A DNA stretch of 64,000 nt from Augochlora pura (taxonomy: Eukaryota > Arthropoda > Insecta > Hymenoptera > Halictidae). Location: assembly GCF_028453695.1 (NCBI RefSeq), contig NC_135777.1:2666001-2730000 (forward strand). Direction: 5' to 3'. The translations under genes and the position numbers were made by a program. Positions 1 through 10,970 of the stretch are shown here, in pieces; the stretch's first letter is position 1, and each line of letters starts with the position of its first letter. Under the pieces are notes generated by a model that saw nothing but the letters and a program-made list of their open reading frames with translations, had not been told where the DNA came from and ran no database searches.

Positions 1-245
1 ATTCGAAAAATTCTAAAATGCACCGAATTTTCTCTATGTTGACTTCCATTTTGAACACCCTGTAGCTCGCAACTGAATGGACCAAACAAAAGACAGAAAA
101 AGAATTTTTGTAGTGCGAAATGTCACCTTTCCAACGAGCATAGATCTGAAATTGTTTGCTCGATACTTTAACAGATATCGATCAGTACAGTCGTCTACCG
201 AAAAAATAATGGATTTCATTTTTCCCAACCGAATAATATACATTT
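1..245. repeat. Dispersed repeat family A, copy 1 (cut by window edge)
   Basis: This stretch matches 38290-38525 in the same orientation. Long shared blocks include ACCGAATTTTCTCT, GTTGACTTCCATTTT, TGAATGGACCAAACAAA, CTTTAACAGATATCGATCA and CCGAAAAAATAATGGAT. The copy begins at or before base 1, so its true left end is not visible. On the minus strand it contains an ACAGGGTGTTCAAAA motif, but the similarity continues on both sides of it. No coding capacity is visible. It is probably a fragment of an interspersed transposable element; I do not recognise the class. Confidence 0.75.
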
Positions 246-2004
246 TCTGCGCCGACTGGAAATCGCGTTAATTCTGTCGCGATGGGGTTCCGGTGTCGAG
301 AAACGAAACTGTGAAAATCCGATGCGCGTTGATCCGGAATCTGCGCGGTGTCTGCAAAAGATAGGTCGCGAAATGTCGAAAACGTAGATCAGTTCCATGG
401 CGGGACAGCGTTCTTTTTTTCTTATAGCGATGCTTGTACTCGTTCGCGGGATTTTCTGGAGAAATAAAAAAATAGGAGCCGATGGCAGCGCGGCGGTGCC
501 ACCCGCACTTTTTATCAATTATCGACCGCCGGCGTAGAATCGGCAGACGTTTCTCTTGGAAAAGGATTAATAGACCACCGAGGTCGCCGATGTTATGCAG
601 CGTTATTACTCCCAAAGCATTGCTCCGTTCGCCACGCTTAATTAATTATAATTTATCGGTCGAGGTCTGTACGATCTCGACGTGCTCGATAATTTTCTCG
701 GCCCTACTCCGCGCAATGGCGTAGATCGCTTTACTTTCGTAAGATTATTCTTCTCTTTCAGTAATTGTTTTGTAACCCTTTCGCGTGCTTCGACTCATGA
801 TTTCTGTTATAGTTTGTTAACTCTTTGGGCAAATGATTTTAAAGGAAATGAAAAGCTTAGATGCATAGAATTTGTTTTATTGTAGAAGAATGGGAGGAAG
901 CGTTTGTTTCGATTATTTAGTGTGAAGAAGCAGAAAATAGTGAATTTGTTAGATCGTAAATTTAAAAAAATTATTTTAATGAATTTGTAATTTTATTAGT
1001 TTTAATCATTTGTATGGTGGGATACGTTCGGCTCTACCATTTCGCTGCTTTAAAATTAGTTTAAGACATTCATTAACGTGATCTTTGTTCATGTATGATA
1101 AACATAATAATATATGATAAAGATGTCAAGCAACATTTATTAAATATAAACACCATAAATTTCTCCTAAATCAGAATAAAATTTAATCGCTGAGGTATAT
1201 ATCTATCTCTTCCCCCAAAATTATTAAAACAAAAACCAATTAATCGCCGCTATCGCGAAGACAATGGCGCAGCAAAGGGTTAAACGCCGCACGATTTTGT
1301 CAAATATTCATCGAGGGACGGGAATTCAAAGGACGACGATGCCCTGCATAATAACCTGGAGCCCCCTCGGTCATGGGGGACGGGAATTAACATAGAATTA
1401 ACATAGAGCTCTACGACGCGTTGAGACGTCGAAACAACGGCGCGCGACGAACTCCGTATCAAAAATCTTCCGGTTTAATATACAAGAGGAGCGCAACGAG
1501 AAGCGCAATCTGTGACCCCCTTTGATTCAGACGCGAACCGGCTTAACCTGTCCTTACCCCCGGAGACTCGGCGGCTGAATTGTCATCCGTCGTTTATTTT
1601 CCCGCTGGATACTGAATTTATCCGTTCGAATCCTTTGTCCGACCGTCCTCCGGCTCCCCTTCGCCTTTGCGTTGCAATTACTTTCTCAAGAATCCCGACG
1701 GACACGCAGCTGAGCCTTTAAGGACATTTAGCGCGCTCTGTCTGCTGCGAAGCCTGTCGATTTCGAATCATTCTTCCGACGACGGGAACACGCTTTTACA
1801 AACGGGAATCGTTTCACCGTCGGACTTCGCTCGTCCACTCTGGCTCGAGAGCGTTCGATTGAATATTTCGTTCGGTGAATTTCAAGATTTATTCTCGCAG
1901 GTTTGTTTGTTTGCTTTATCGGATAATAAATTTAGCGAGCAGTGATGGTGATTTCGCTGGGCATTGATATGTACGAAGTGTGCCAAAAATTGTAAGAATG
2001 TAGA
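246..2004. other. Non-coding stretch, mixed composition
   Basis: A GC-richer block (246-730 and 1240-1900) flanks an AT-rich stretch (890-1240). Short open frames of 60-115 codons here have no recognisable domain or repeatable start context. The only distinct signal is GCAAAGGGTTAA ending at 1283, which looks like an orphan right end of the CCCTTTGC family of TTAA elements. I saw no matching left end upstream. Confidence 0.5.
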
Positions 2005-2290
2005 AATATAGGATATTTCAGGTGATTTGAGAGAACTTTCTTCATTATAATAATTTCCTCTGAGGCGTTGATAATAAATTATTGACGAAAATATTGACCA
2101 ATGATCTAATGAAGCAATTAATCAATATATTGTTTATGGTATTCTAGAAATAAAGAATATTTGTGGTGATTTTAGGGAACTTTTTCATTTATAATAATTT
2201 CCTCTGAGACGTTGTTAATGAATTGTTAACGAATTATTAACGAAAAACATTGATCAATTCATCAATATAGTATCATCTTTATGGTATTCC
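2005..2290. repeat. Tandem duplication, unit about 144 bp
   Basis: Two diverged direct copies lie next to each other, about 2005-2149 and 2150-2290. Both contain GGTGATTT, ATAATAATTTCCTCTGAG, and TTTATGGTATTC at their ends; the last recurs at 2133 and 2278, 145 bp apart. The sequence is AT-rich and non-coding. A simple local duplication followed by point divergence explains it. Confidence 0.8.
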
Positions 2291-2940
2291 TTTTAAATAT
2301 GATTAATTTTCTCTAGTCTGCGTGGACGTGCGAAAATTGTAATTAATTGTCAGAAACTTGACATAAAGATATTAAATCGTTTTATAATTTATCAATCAAT
2401 CTATTCGTAAAACTGAAATTATAGAACTCACTTCGATTTTGTAAAGCTTTAATTATTCAAGAAGAATAAAGTGTAATAGAGTAGAAGGTAGTATAATAAA
2501 GCGAAATTCTATTCTCAGACAAGTAAACACAGTCTCTAAAATCTCAGCAAGGCAAAAGCTCCTCCACTATTATTTTATTCGGCAATCTGCAGGGCCGATA
2601 ACAGGACGCGCCTCGTCCAGAAGTCCCATAACCGTGCGAGCCCCACGAAATTCGTAATATTAGAAACTCGTGGAACAGCTTGTAACGTAGTCGCACACGG
2701 TGTCCCGTTATTCCGTGTGTTTACGTTCAATAAGGTAACCGGCTCGCGTCCTGGGGAATTCTTTACTCAATCGTAAAGTCCCTAGACCGCCCCCGTTCCG
2801 GATGAAATGGACGCCGGCTAAGCGATTCGCTTATTATGCGAGCGAACGAGCCACGCGCGGCTCTCTCTCTCTCTCTCCGGTCCAATTCATACCTTGACTC
2901 TGATTTTGCAACAACGGAAAATCCAACCATGACCTCGTTG
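2291..2940. other. Non-coding AT-rich stretch with short (TC)n
   Basis: No gene is visible. A short (TC)n run lies at about 2861-2878. The overlapping minus-strand frames over 2763-3174 read through this run and have no recognised domain. Confidence 0.5.
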
Positions 2941-3725
2941 TTCGAGTGACCAAGCACTTGAACGGTAATGTTCTAGGAAAGAAGATTCGGCTGAATGGAG
3001 GAACAAGTGGAATAGGGAAGATCGAGTGAAATTTGATCCGCTTGCGGTCAGATAAGCGGAGGAGAGCCGATAAATGGCCGCGTAAAGATAATAAGAGTGG
3101 AAGACCGAGAATGGATAAGTAGAATAGGGGGGGCCAGTGGTCAGGCAATCGGTATGCCGTTGAACATGTAGCACAAGGACGAACGATGATTTGAGAAATA
3201 GAATATAGTTTTAGGGCGTGACAAGTGATGTGAACGGAACGAATTGTTTTGCTAGTGGAATAGGGTATGTTTTGGTCAGACGTCGAGTGAACTACTCATT
3301 GATCGGGCTAGTAGAATCGACGGGATTGGGCAAACAAGAGATATATGGCATTGTGATAAGGTAAATATATACAGGTAAATATAAGCAATGTATTATTCAC
3401 TTATATGTGTTTATATAATAAGTATATAAGTATAGAAGTAATGTATTTAATATCACTTAGTAATTAGTAATACAATAATGTAATAAGTAATATAATATCA
3501 CTTAGTAATTAGAAATATAGTACATAATGTAATAAGTAGTACCATGTACTGTGTAGACAAATGAGTGCTACTCAGTAAAAAACTGTGCTACAAATGTGCC
3601 GACAAGTGGAATATGTCACGCCTCGGTCAGACACAATTTACACCAGTGGCCGTGCAAATAAAATATATCAAATCGATGGTCAGACAATGATGCATGTAAT
3701 TATCGGGATCAGACAAGTAGTATAA
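2941..3725 (+). repeat. Decayed ~29-bp minisatellite, cluster 1
   Basis: Irregularly spaced, diverged copies of a core close to GGTCAGRCAAGTRGAATAGG. Clear copies are ACAAGTGGAATAGGG (3003), GGTCAGATAAGCGGAGG (3047), ATAAGTAGAATAGGG (3115), GGTCAGGCAATCGG (3139), CTAGTGGAATAGGG (3252), CTAGTAGAATCG (3308), GACAAGTGGAATATG (3601), GGTCAGACAATG (3679) and ATCAGACAAGTAG (3708). The same core occurs at about 5.36, 6.44, 49.9-50.5 and 52.2-52.4 kb. An AT-rich 46-bp tandem duplication (3450-3538) interrupts the cluster. No function is evident. Confidence 0.65.
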
Positions 3726-5443
3726 GACAGAAAGGAAGTGAATTGATCATTCTTTAATATACTAACCCCTCCATCATTCAAGAAACCAATCAACTGACTT
3801 AGTCCAGTTCTTATAAACTTATTACGACTTAAATACTACCTGAACGTAAACAGAAGTCACAGCTTATACAAAATGCAACAGTATCACTGCCTCAATTCCT
3901 ATAACAGCCATAGCTCTTTAAGAAATCTACACAACCGACCCTATTCGGTACATAATTACACGTCGAAACCCGCGGAGATTTCTCGCGGACCGCGGCACTT
4001 GGCAGCGAGCACAGTCGATTAAAAAAGCTGCGAGGTATTCGCGCAGCAGTGAGCGGTTCCGCCGCAACAATTCGACGGACGTTTAGCGCTCGCAGGATCG
4101 CCGACCCCCCCTCGGGGCCCCAGGGGGCCGCTGGCCGTGTCCGTGGCCATCTATCTCCGTATCCATTACGGCCGGCTGCGCCGAGTACAAGGGAAAAGGG
4201 AGTAAAGAACCGGAACGGTTCCGGCCGATCGGTGCACTCCTGCCGAATGCGCCGCGAGATTTGGCCCCGTCACATTTCCAGCCGGCCGATTCGCGATTCG
4301 ATTTGCAGGATCTTCGGAGGAAAGTCGGTTATCGTCTGCCCGGTGACCAACAATGGCCCGCCGCGGCCCGACGCGACCCACATTTCCCCCGGATTCCTCG
4401 AAAGGCCAACCTAGCTGCGTCGAATCCGGACCGGAAAGGGGACGCGCCTTCGAACGCCAGCCGGAGGAAATTGGCTGGCTGGCGGACGAAAATGTTTGTC
4501 TGAGGAATTTTCGATGAAACAACGCCTTCCACCGTTCTGCGCCGTGTCCTCGCCCCCCTCTCTCTCTCTCTCTCTAACCGGGAGAAGGGGGCCCCAAACC
4601 GGAAATTGTAACGATAAACTTCGCCAGCGTACGCTCCGCTTGCTGCCTGCAGTCTCTAAACCGGCGTTTCCTCGGATTCGACGGTTTTTGCGACGATTTC
4701 CCGGCCAGGAAAATCCAATATGATTAACAGAATATTGCGTGATCGGCGACAGCTAACTGGAAAAATAAAGCGACGACGGACAGCTCGATAGATCTTTTGT
4801 AATCTGCCGCTGGCCGAGCAATTTCATTTATTCAACGCTAGGTTTGCGGACATTTTTTATGTACCTGTTTCTACGACACGCGCCAGTTTGACGCATGTTA
4901 AGAAAAATAAACATTTTGTAGAATAAGTAATTTAGTTTTAATGGAACATTGTCGTACTGGTGTATTGATATTGTTGCTAGTTCCGTTGGCACCCTGCGTT
5001 ATACGAAGCGGCATTTTATTCATGGTGTACACTATCTATTAAATTAATTTACTAATAAAATATAATACTAATTTATTAAATATATAAACATTAAAACGGA
5101 GTTAATAAATTTTGCTTTTCCTTCTTTTATTATTGTTATCTTATTACTGGCCACTGAAAGAAAATTAATTACGAATAAAAGCATGACTTATATTAATTTA
5201 ATACGATAAAAATTTTAATTTTAATACGACCGCAAAGGGTTCAGTTAATTAGCTGACGTTTGTGGATAGTGTTCCACTCTGTTTCATTTGTTTCATTATT
5301 AACTATTTGTCTGATATTCAAAATTAGTTGTTTCATTTTCGGTTAGTTGGAATCTTATTTCTGTCGTCGTCTGACCAGGGGCCGACTTATTCTACTTGCC
5401 AGGCTGTTCGTTGATATGACGTTATTTTGCTGAGTGTAATAAT
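3726..5443. other. Non-coding stretch with GC-rich block
   Basis: A GC-rich block at about 3960-4720 includes a (TC)n run near 4558-4576 and several overlapping open frames in both directions. None shows a domain, and their composition matches the non-coding GC-rich blocks elsewhere in the window. 4850-5340 is AT-rich. GCAAAGGGTTCA at 5232-5243 resembles a degraded right end of the CCCTTTGC family. Confidence 0.45.
5361..5404 (-). repeat. 29-bp minisatellite fragment
   Basis: On the minus strand this reads GGCAAGTAGAATAAGTCGG, then CCCCTGGTCAGACGACGAC. That is one full unit of the decayed ~29-bp repeat plus the start of another. It lies just before the 21-bp array. Confidence 0.55.
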
Positions 5444-5684
5444 AGATCTCACTTTGATTGATCACTTTGGTGATCACCTAGATCACTTTGGTGATCACCT
5501 AGATCACTTTGATGATCACCTAGATCACTTTGATTGATCACTTTGATGATCACCTAGATCACTTTGATGATCACCTAGATCACTTTGATGATCACCTAGA
5601 TCACTTTGATTGATTGATCAATTTGATGATTACCTAGATCACTTTGATTGATCGATCACTTTGATAATCACCTAGATTACTTTG
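5444..5684. repeat. 21-bp tandem array with hairpin-forming units
   Basis: About ten units of GATCACTTTGATGATCACCTA, with variants that drop the CACCTA part or add a TGAT. Early units carry GATCAC-TTTG-GTGATC, a 6-bp stem with a 4-nt loop, so the array can form a row of small hairpins on either strand. Units near the left are nearly identical and units at the right edge are more diverged. Spacers are not unique, so it is a simple satellite-like array and not a CRISPR. Confidence 0.9.
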
Positions 5685-6873
5685 TCTCATCACGAAGTAA
5701 CCTTTTTTCAATTGTCTGATTAGCGGTCGTTCTTGTTTTTCACGAACAAACACTGAGACCTATGAACGGTATACCTGAATTGTAAATGCTCGATTCTAAA
5801 ATGACAGCGTTATTCGCAATACCCTATGATCACTTATAGTAATAGAGCTGGTAGAGAGGTGAAGAATGCGGCACACTTCTAAAATTGAAATAAATACTAT
5901 ATTCTAAAACAAGTAACTTGAATACACGAGTCCATTGAGTATGTTTCGCTGTTGTGTCGTGATATGTACTGTGTTCTGAAGATGAATGGTGCCGAAAATG
6001 TAAGTTCGGTGTAGGTGTGGTTTTTGTTGCATGTTTTGTTGATGTCCCTTGCAGGTACATCTGTACCCTTGCTTAACGTTCGCGGGGGAAATCCGCTTGT
6101 CCCAGGAAAGTACCGTAGCAGGTAATAAATCGGAAAGGTGACTCAAATTTAACAATGCGGGTGAAAATAAGGGACACGACGATGGCTCCACCTTTGTTGC
6201 TGAATGTAGATAATAATTTAGGAAATGCTAACAGACTTTTTACGAGGCGTGACGGTCTTTTTAGAAATATTGTTACTACGGTAATTTGGTGTTATTGGGG
6301 TCTGCGATTTTTGGGGAAATGTGCGACGCAGATGAGTTTGAAGGGTCTAACTGCCTCGTCTATGATTTGAAAACGCGAATGGTTGTAAAGATATAAAATA
6401 CAGCAATATGTTCTTTTCTAACAACGGAACAGTTCTTATTCTACTCACCTTTACATATTTATCGCACCTATTCCACCAGTATGGTCATAGAATCATCCGA
6501 TTCACTATATCATAGTGGAAATAATGGAATCATCCGAGTCCATACTCCGTATTCAAAATATTATGTAATTTCTTTATCGGACGGCTATTTAGCAGAATAA
6601 TTTTGCAACAACTTTCTATTGGTTGTCTCGACTTTTTCCGTTGCTTTGTAACTGATCAAACGATCCCCTGATTCCACGTCAGCCAATTCGCGTAATTCAT
6701 TTCCCTTTGGTTCCCGATTAATGCTTGCAGCACCATCCGCGCGTTTTGTTGCAATTATTTAAATGCACCGCATCTTTGTCAGAATTACCAGCACGTTTCA
6801 CGATTTTCGATCCGAGTGAAAGCTGATCGGAAATAGAACAGCGGACGCGAAAAGCTTGCGTTAAACAGTAATT

Positions 6874-6904
<31 letters not shown>

Positions 6905-7780
6905 GCCTCTCTGTCTGCGAAATCTTTTATCTCCTCTGCCGCACCGACGAGCTAATTGCACGGCTAGAAAGTGAAATGAAAAGAAATGATTTTCGCGCAA
7001 CGAGTGCCCGCGTTCCCATTGGCTCGGACGTTTTGACGCGCGTGTACATGGGCGCGCGGGCGCATATAAAACGCGATGTACTTTACGAGAAATAAATGCG
7101 CCCGATAAACGGGGGATGATTTCCCATGGAGCGCAGGAAATTTTCGATTGCATAAATTGCCGCGGGAAATAGCGCGCTTGGAAACGTTACATTACGTCGT
7201 CGGTTGTTATAATTTACGGACGCGTTCGTCAAAATTATGCGACGGGGTACGCGCTCGCCCGCTCCGCAGCGCCCGCACGCTGGCTGCGCCCACCGAAGAT
7301 TGAGCGGTGGAAATTTATGTCGGCCGTGTGTGCCGCCAATAAAATGAGGTTTATTTTAGCGCGCATCGCGCGGACCTGGTTACATTAATTCCCAGTTTCG
7401 ATCATTTTTGTATTTATTGCTCGGTTAAAAGCGCAATCTGTAATCAGAGTTTCGCAAGCTTGAAAATTATGCCCCGCGTGACATCGTTTTTAACCGAGGA
7501 ACACACGATCGATCACCTTGCGCCATTCATCTCTCATCCTAACACGTCTCGCGTTCACGCGTCCTCCGACCCTCCCGGAATCTGCTAAATCATAATCGAA
7601 TTACGCTCTATTCGATGATCAATTTTCGCTCGGTTTCGCATCAGGGAATCGTTCCTGTACAGGCCGGTGAATTTTAGATCTTGTTGGGTTACTTTCTTTA
7701 TTTTTATCTCCTCGATTTAACAAAGGGTTATGCGAGTCGGTGGATGGGACCTGTTCTGTTGTATTTCTTTTTAATTGATG
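5685..7780. other. Non-coding stretch
   Basis: Mixed AT-rich and moderately GC-rich sequence without recognisable coding potential. It holds a piece of the 29-bp minisatellite on the minus strand (6434-6489; reads GGTGGAATAGGTGCG and GGTGAGTAGAATAAG) and a (TC)n tract at about 6880-6905. The conspicuous GC-rich part at 6950-7400 has no open frame with a recognised domain. Confidence 0.45.
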
Positions 7781-8169
7781 TTAACCCTTTGAACTCGTAT
7801 GTTGAGGATTGGAATAAGCGATAAATGTATTATAATGGGTAAATATATATTATAATACATTAATATAATATAAACATATATGATATAATAATATATATGA
7901 CTGATATTATAATATATAATATTTGTTACTGTATAATATATACTAAATATATTACGAATATATTACATAGGTCACTTTATCTATTTTTTGCGTTAATTAG
8001 ATCGTCTACATTTTAATAAATAAACAAGGATTGTGTAGTTTGCTAAAACCGAAAAATGTCTGGAAAGATATATGTATTTATTAGTCGAAATTAAAAAATT
8101 GTTATAACAAGTGAGGGTCGGAGAACTGCCCCTTAAGATTAAAAAATAATTAAGGGTGCAAAGGGTCAA
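7781..8169. mobile_element. piggyBac-type MITE (CCCTTTGC family), degraded
   Basis: The left end is TTAA at 7781 followed by CCCTTTGAACTCG. The right end is GGGTGCAAAGGG followed by TCAA (8166-8169), a one-base variant of TTAA. The 389-bp interior is strongly AT-rich and non-coding. TTAA target duplication with ends starting CCC is characteristic of piggyBac-superfamily transposons. It lies 40 bp from the reverse-transcriptase remnant. Confidence 0.7.
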
Positions 8170-8209
8170 TCAGCTCCCCGTTTTATAATTATAAAAACTG
8201 TAAAAACAC

Positions 8210-8686
8210 TTAAGTGAGAGATGATTGAATAAATAATATTATTGATACGACTACTGTAATAAAAACTCGGCATAAACTTTTCCTATTGCTTCGACCAATT
8301 TCTTTCGCAACTCTTCTTATCGTCATTATAAATTTTAAAAACTTTTGCCTCACATATTTAGAATGCTCGAGGAAGGTCATTTTACTAGCGATGATCATTC
8401 CAAGGTATCTAACTTGTTCGCTATACTTTATCTTCAAACCGTGAATTTGGATACTTGGCATTCGATCTTTGTCAAGTTTATCTTTCATCAGCATTGCCAC
8501 GGATTTAGTGGAAGAAATCTTGGGTTTGTATAACATACACCACTTCCCAAGAACTGCTACAACTTTTGCAGCGTTACTTTCAATTTCACTCATACTGTTC
8601 CCCTTAATTATGAATACAAAATCATTGGCGAACGCTGATGCCTCAACAATTCCATCCGGTATATCTTTATCCACTTGGTCCAACAA
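8210..8686 (-). pseudogene. Reverse-transcriptase fragment of an R1/TRAS-like non-LTR retrotransposon
   Basis: A 158-codon frame resembles the middle of the polymerase domain of non-LTR retrotransposons, closest in style to the R1/TRAS group. Around residues 16-23 it reads ASAFANDF, where active elements carry AYADD-L; the catalytic YADD box is therefore changed to FAND and should be inactive. Later come a CMLYKPKISSTKSVAML stretch, matching the usual lysine/serine/threonine segment after the catalytic box, and VRYLGMIIASKMTFLEH, matching the RYLG block downstream of it. The N-terminal fingers, endonuclease and C-terminal zinc knuckle are absent: about 160 residues remain of a protein usually near 1000. 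The assignment is by motif recognition only. Confidence 0.8.
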
Positions 8687-9177
8687 GGAATCCGTACACC
8701 TACTAACCCGACCACCTGCCCTATCGACAGTTCCCTATCGAATCTCCCATCATTCGGTCATCCCCAAACCATCTCCGATCCGCTCGCCTGACCGCCGGTC
8801 ACCCGAATAGATGCCGCACCCTCAGCTACCAACGGGTCGCATAAAATACACGGTATACGCAAGCGTATCCCCGCGGCGCAAAGTCTTCGAGGCCAATAAA
8901 ACGCGGAAGTAAGAAGCAGGTTGCTGCGAAAGGCAGGGGTTGGTTCATAAACCGGTTGATCAAATAGGAGGCAACTTTCGTATCGTGAGTGCTCTTGAAA
9001 CGAGCCGAGCGGCGTTAAGGGCGAAACACAATCCGCCTCGGCGCGCCTCTCGCCGCGCCGCCGGTTCGGAAGTCGTCGAAAAGTTCGACACTCTTTCTCC
9101 TCTTCCTTTTCTCCACGGTTTTTTATCGCTTCCGCGGCCAAGTTCCCGGGGCGTTGCATCGAACGATGGCTAGCACC

Positions 9178-9211
<34 letters not shown>

Positions 9212-9496
9212 TTAAATCCAGGGAATTGAAACGGCTCCCGGAAACTTCCTAATTGATATTCACCTGGACCCCGTAAAAATCCCGGAAACACCGGATCCGT
9301 TCCGGCCGGCTAATTCCGCGGGTCGAATCATCGACCCGCGGGATGGAAAATTACAGTTTAATTCGCGGCTCGCGCTATCGGAAGCGCGAGGCGGCCACGG
9401 GAACTCTCATTACCTTAATACCGAAACCCGAACCCGGAATAGACCCCGAGCGAAATTACTACGAGGCTTACGGATAACACCCTGCTGAAGCTTCCC
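8687..9496. other. Non-coding GC-rich stretch with (GA)n
   Basis: No gene is supported. A (GA)n tract lies at 9178-9211. The 177-codon minus-strand frame over 8758-9291 crosses this tract and has no recognised domain. Confidence 0.45.
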
Positions 9497-9950
9497 GACA
9501 CTGTCTCTCCCCTTTGTCGTTCTTCCTCGTTCTATCTTTCTCTTTCTCTCACTCTCCTTCATTCTTTCTTTCTGCCTCTGTCTTGTTATTTCTGTCTTTG
9601 GTTCCTTCCCTCTCTCTCCGTCTCGCTCTTTGTCTCTCTGTCTTGTTATTTCTGTCTTTGGTTCGTTCCCTCTCTCTCCGTCTCGTTCTTTGTCTCTCTG
9701 TCTTGTTATTTCTCTCTCCATCTCGGTCTTTCTCTTTCTATCTCGTTCTTTCTCTCTCTATCTCGTTCTTTCCCTCTCTATCTCGTTCTTTCTCTCTTTC
9801 TATCTCGTTCTTTCTCTCTCTCTCTCTCTATCGCTCTCTCTCTCTCTCTCTATCTCGTTCTTTCTCTCTCTCTATCTCTTTCTTTCTCTCTGGCTCGTTC
9901 TTTCTCTCGCCGTCACGTTCTTTCTCTCTCCGTCGCGTTCTTTCCCGCGG
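9497..9950 (+). repeat. Long pyrimidine tract (TCTT/TCTC) with 60-bp tandem unit
   Basis: About 450 bp of almost pure pyrimidine on the plus strand. Within it, CTCTGTCTTGTTATTTCTGT recurs at 9576 and 9636, and a shortened form at 9696, so there is a 60-bp unit in about 2.5 copies. The rest is built from TCTCGTTCTTTCTCTC blocks. Two 157-codon frames of Ser/Leu/Phe-rich peptide are by-products of the repeat. Confidence 0.9.
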
Positions 9951-10409
9951 TTATATTCCAACTCGCCTCCTCTCGCCGGCTCGATGAATCCAAGACCGGA
10001 GTCGGACCACCGGACGACCGAGTATGGCGCCAGCTTATTGGATGTTTCTTCTATCCAGTGGATGTTCAAGCTCCCCTCGCTGTTTTCTTTCCGGAGAGAT
10101 TGACTCTGCGAATTGTGTTACCAAGTCGTCGGAAATTAGGTGGAGCCGGCTCCGCTGCCGGAGCGAACCTCTTTGCAGGTAGTTTGAACGGCCTGGAATA
10201 TTTAAGGCGGCGCCGGGGCCGCAGAGAGATAAGACTCGAAAATGCTGCCGGATGGGATCAGTCTGATGCCGGGGCGGCGCATCAGCTATTCTTTTTGTGT
10301 TCGGCGTTTTCGGATGGGCCGCGAGACGCTGGATAACGCAGCGGAGGAAGCGCGCGCGCGCGGAACCGGCCGGCATTGTTCATTTTAGAGCATCACGCCG
10401 GCCTCAAAT
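9951..10409. other. Non-coding GC-rich stretch
   Basis: Open frames in several registers reflect GC richness. No domain, RNA gene or repeat is visible. Confidence 0.4.
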
Positions 10410-10736
10410 TTAACCCTTTGCATTCCAAGCCATTTCAACTGCAATTCTAATATCATTTTTCTAACTTCTAGTATTTTTATTTTATATAACAAAATTCATT
10501 CTATGAATACGAAATTCAGTTTCGCGACTCATAGAACAGTTACACTTTCAACAATTTTTTGTAAATTTAAGCTTTGACGATATCTATAAAAATAATTTTG
10601 GATCTTGTTACAACAATTTTAATGGCGCCGCAGAGGCATGAACGTTTTCGCACAACGTTGTCGTATGTGATCCATTTATCACATGAACGCTTAATTTTTC
10701 CTCTTTTGGCACGACGATCCGTTCCGAAAGGGTTAA
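10410..10736. mobile_element. piggyBac-type MITE, family B
   Basis: TTAA at 10410-10413 followed by CCCTTTGCATTCC; right end GGAACGG-like, ...CCGAAAGGG followed by TTAA (10733-10736). The left 60 bp (CATTTCAACTGCAATTCTAA) and the internal block ACAGTTACACTTTCAACAA match the elements at 16626, 31142 and 41784, which defines a multi-copy family. Short and without a transposase, so it must depend on an enzyme supplied elsewhere if it was mobile by transposition. Confidence 0.8.
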
Positions 10737-10805
10737 ATACAGCTAACATAAAAACCCAGCCAATTAAAGACGTTTGCAACAAATGTTAATGCGTTGAAAT
10801 CGGCA

Positions 10806-10970
10806 TAAAGACACCTCTAGACTAATAATTAAAAGGACACTTCCAAACTCACAATTATTATAAAAAGATACCCCTAAATTCTCAATTATTATAAAAAGAT
10901 ACCCCTATATTCACAATTAAAAAGACACCCCTAAACACACAATTAAAGACACCTTTAATCTCCCAATTCT
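10806..10970. repeat. Tandem array, unit about 31 bp
   Basis: Around five diverged copies of a unit containing AAAGATACCCCTAAATTC and CAATTATTATA, shrinking to AAAGACACCCCTAAAC toward the right. AT-rich and non-coding. Confidence 0.8.

Noticed and set aside
4930..5040. Repeat shared with 34190-34235 (TTATAC..CGG.ATTTT.ATCCAT..T.TACACTAT)
   Set aside because: Similarity is short and does not extend; could be chance or a very old fragment.
5444..5684. CRISPR-like array
   Set aside because: Units are contiguous or share spacers, and the context is eukaryotic; this is a tandem repeat.
9514..10103. Two 157-codon Ser/Leu/Phe-rich frames
   Set aside because: Direct by-products of the polypyrimidine tract.
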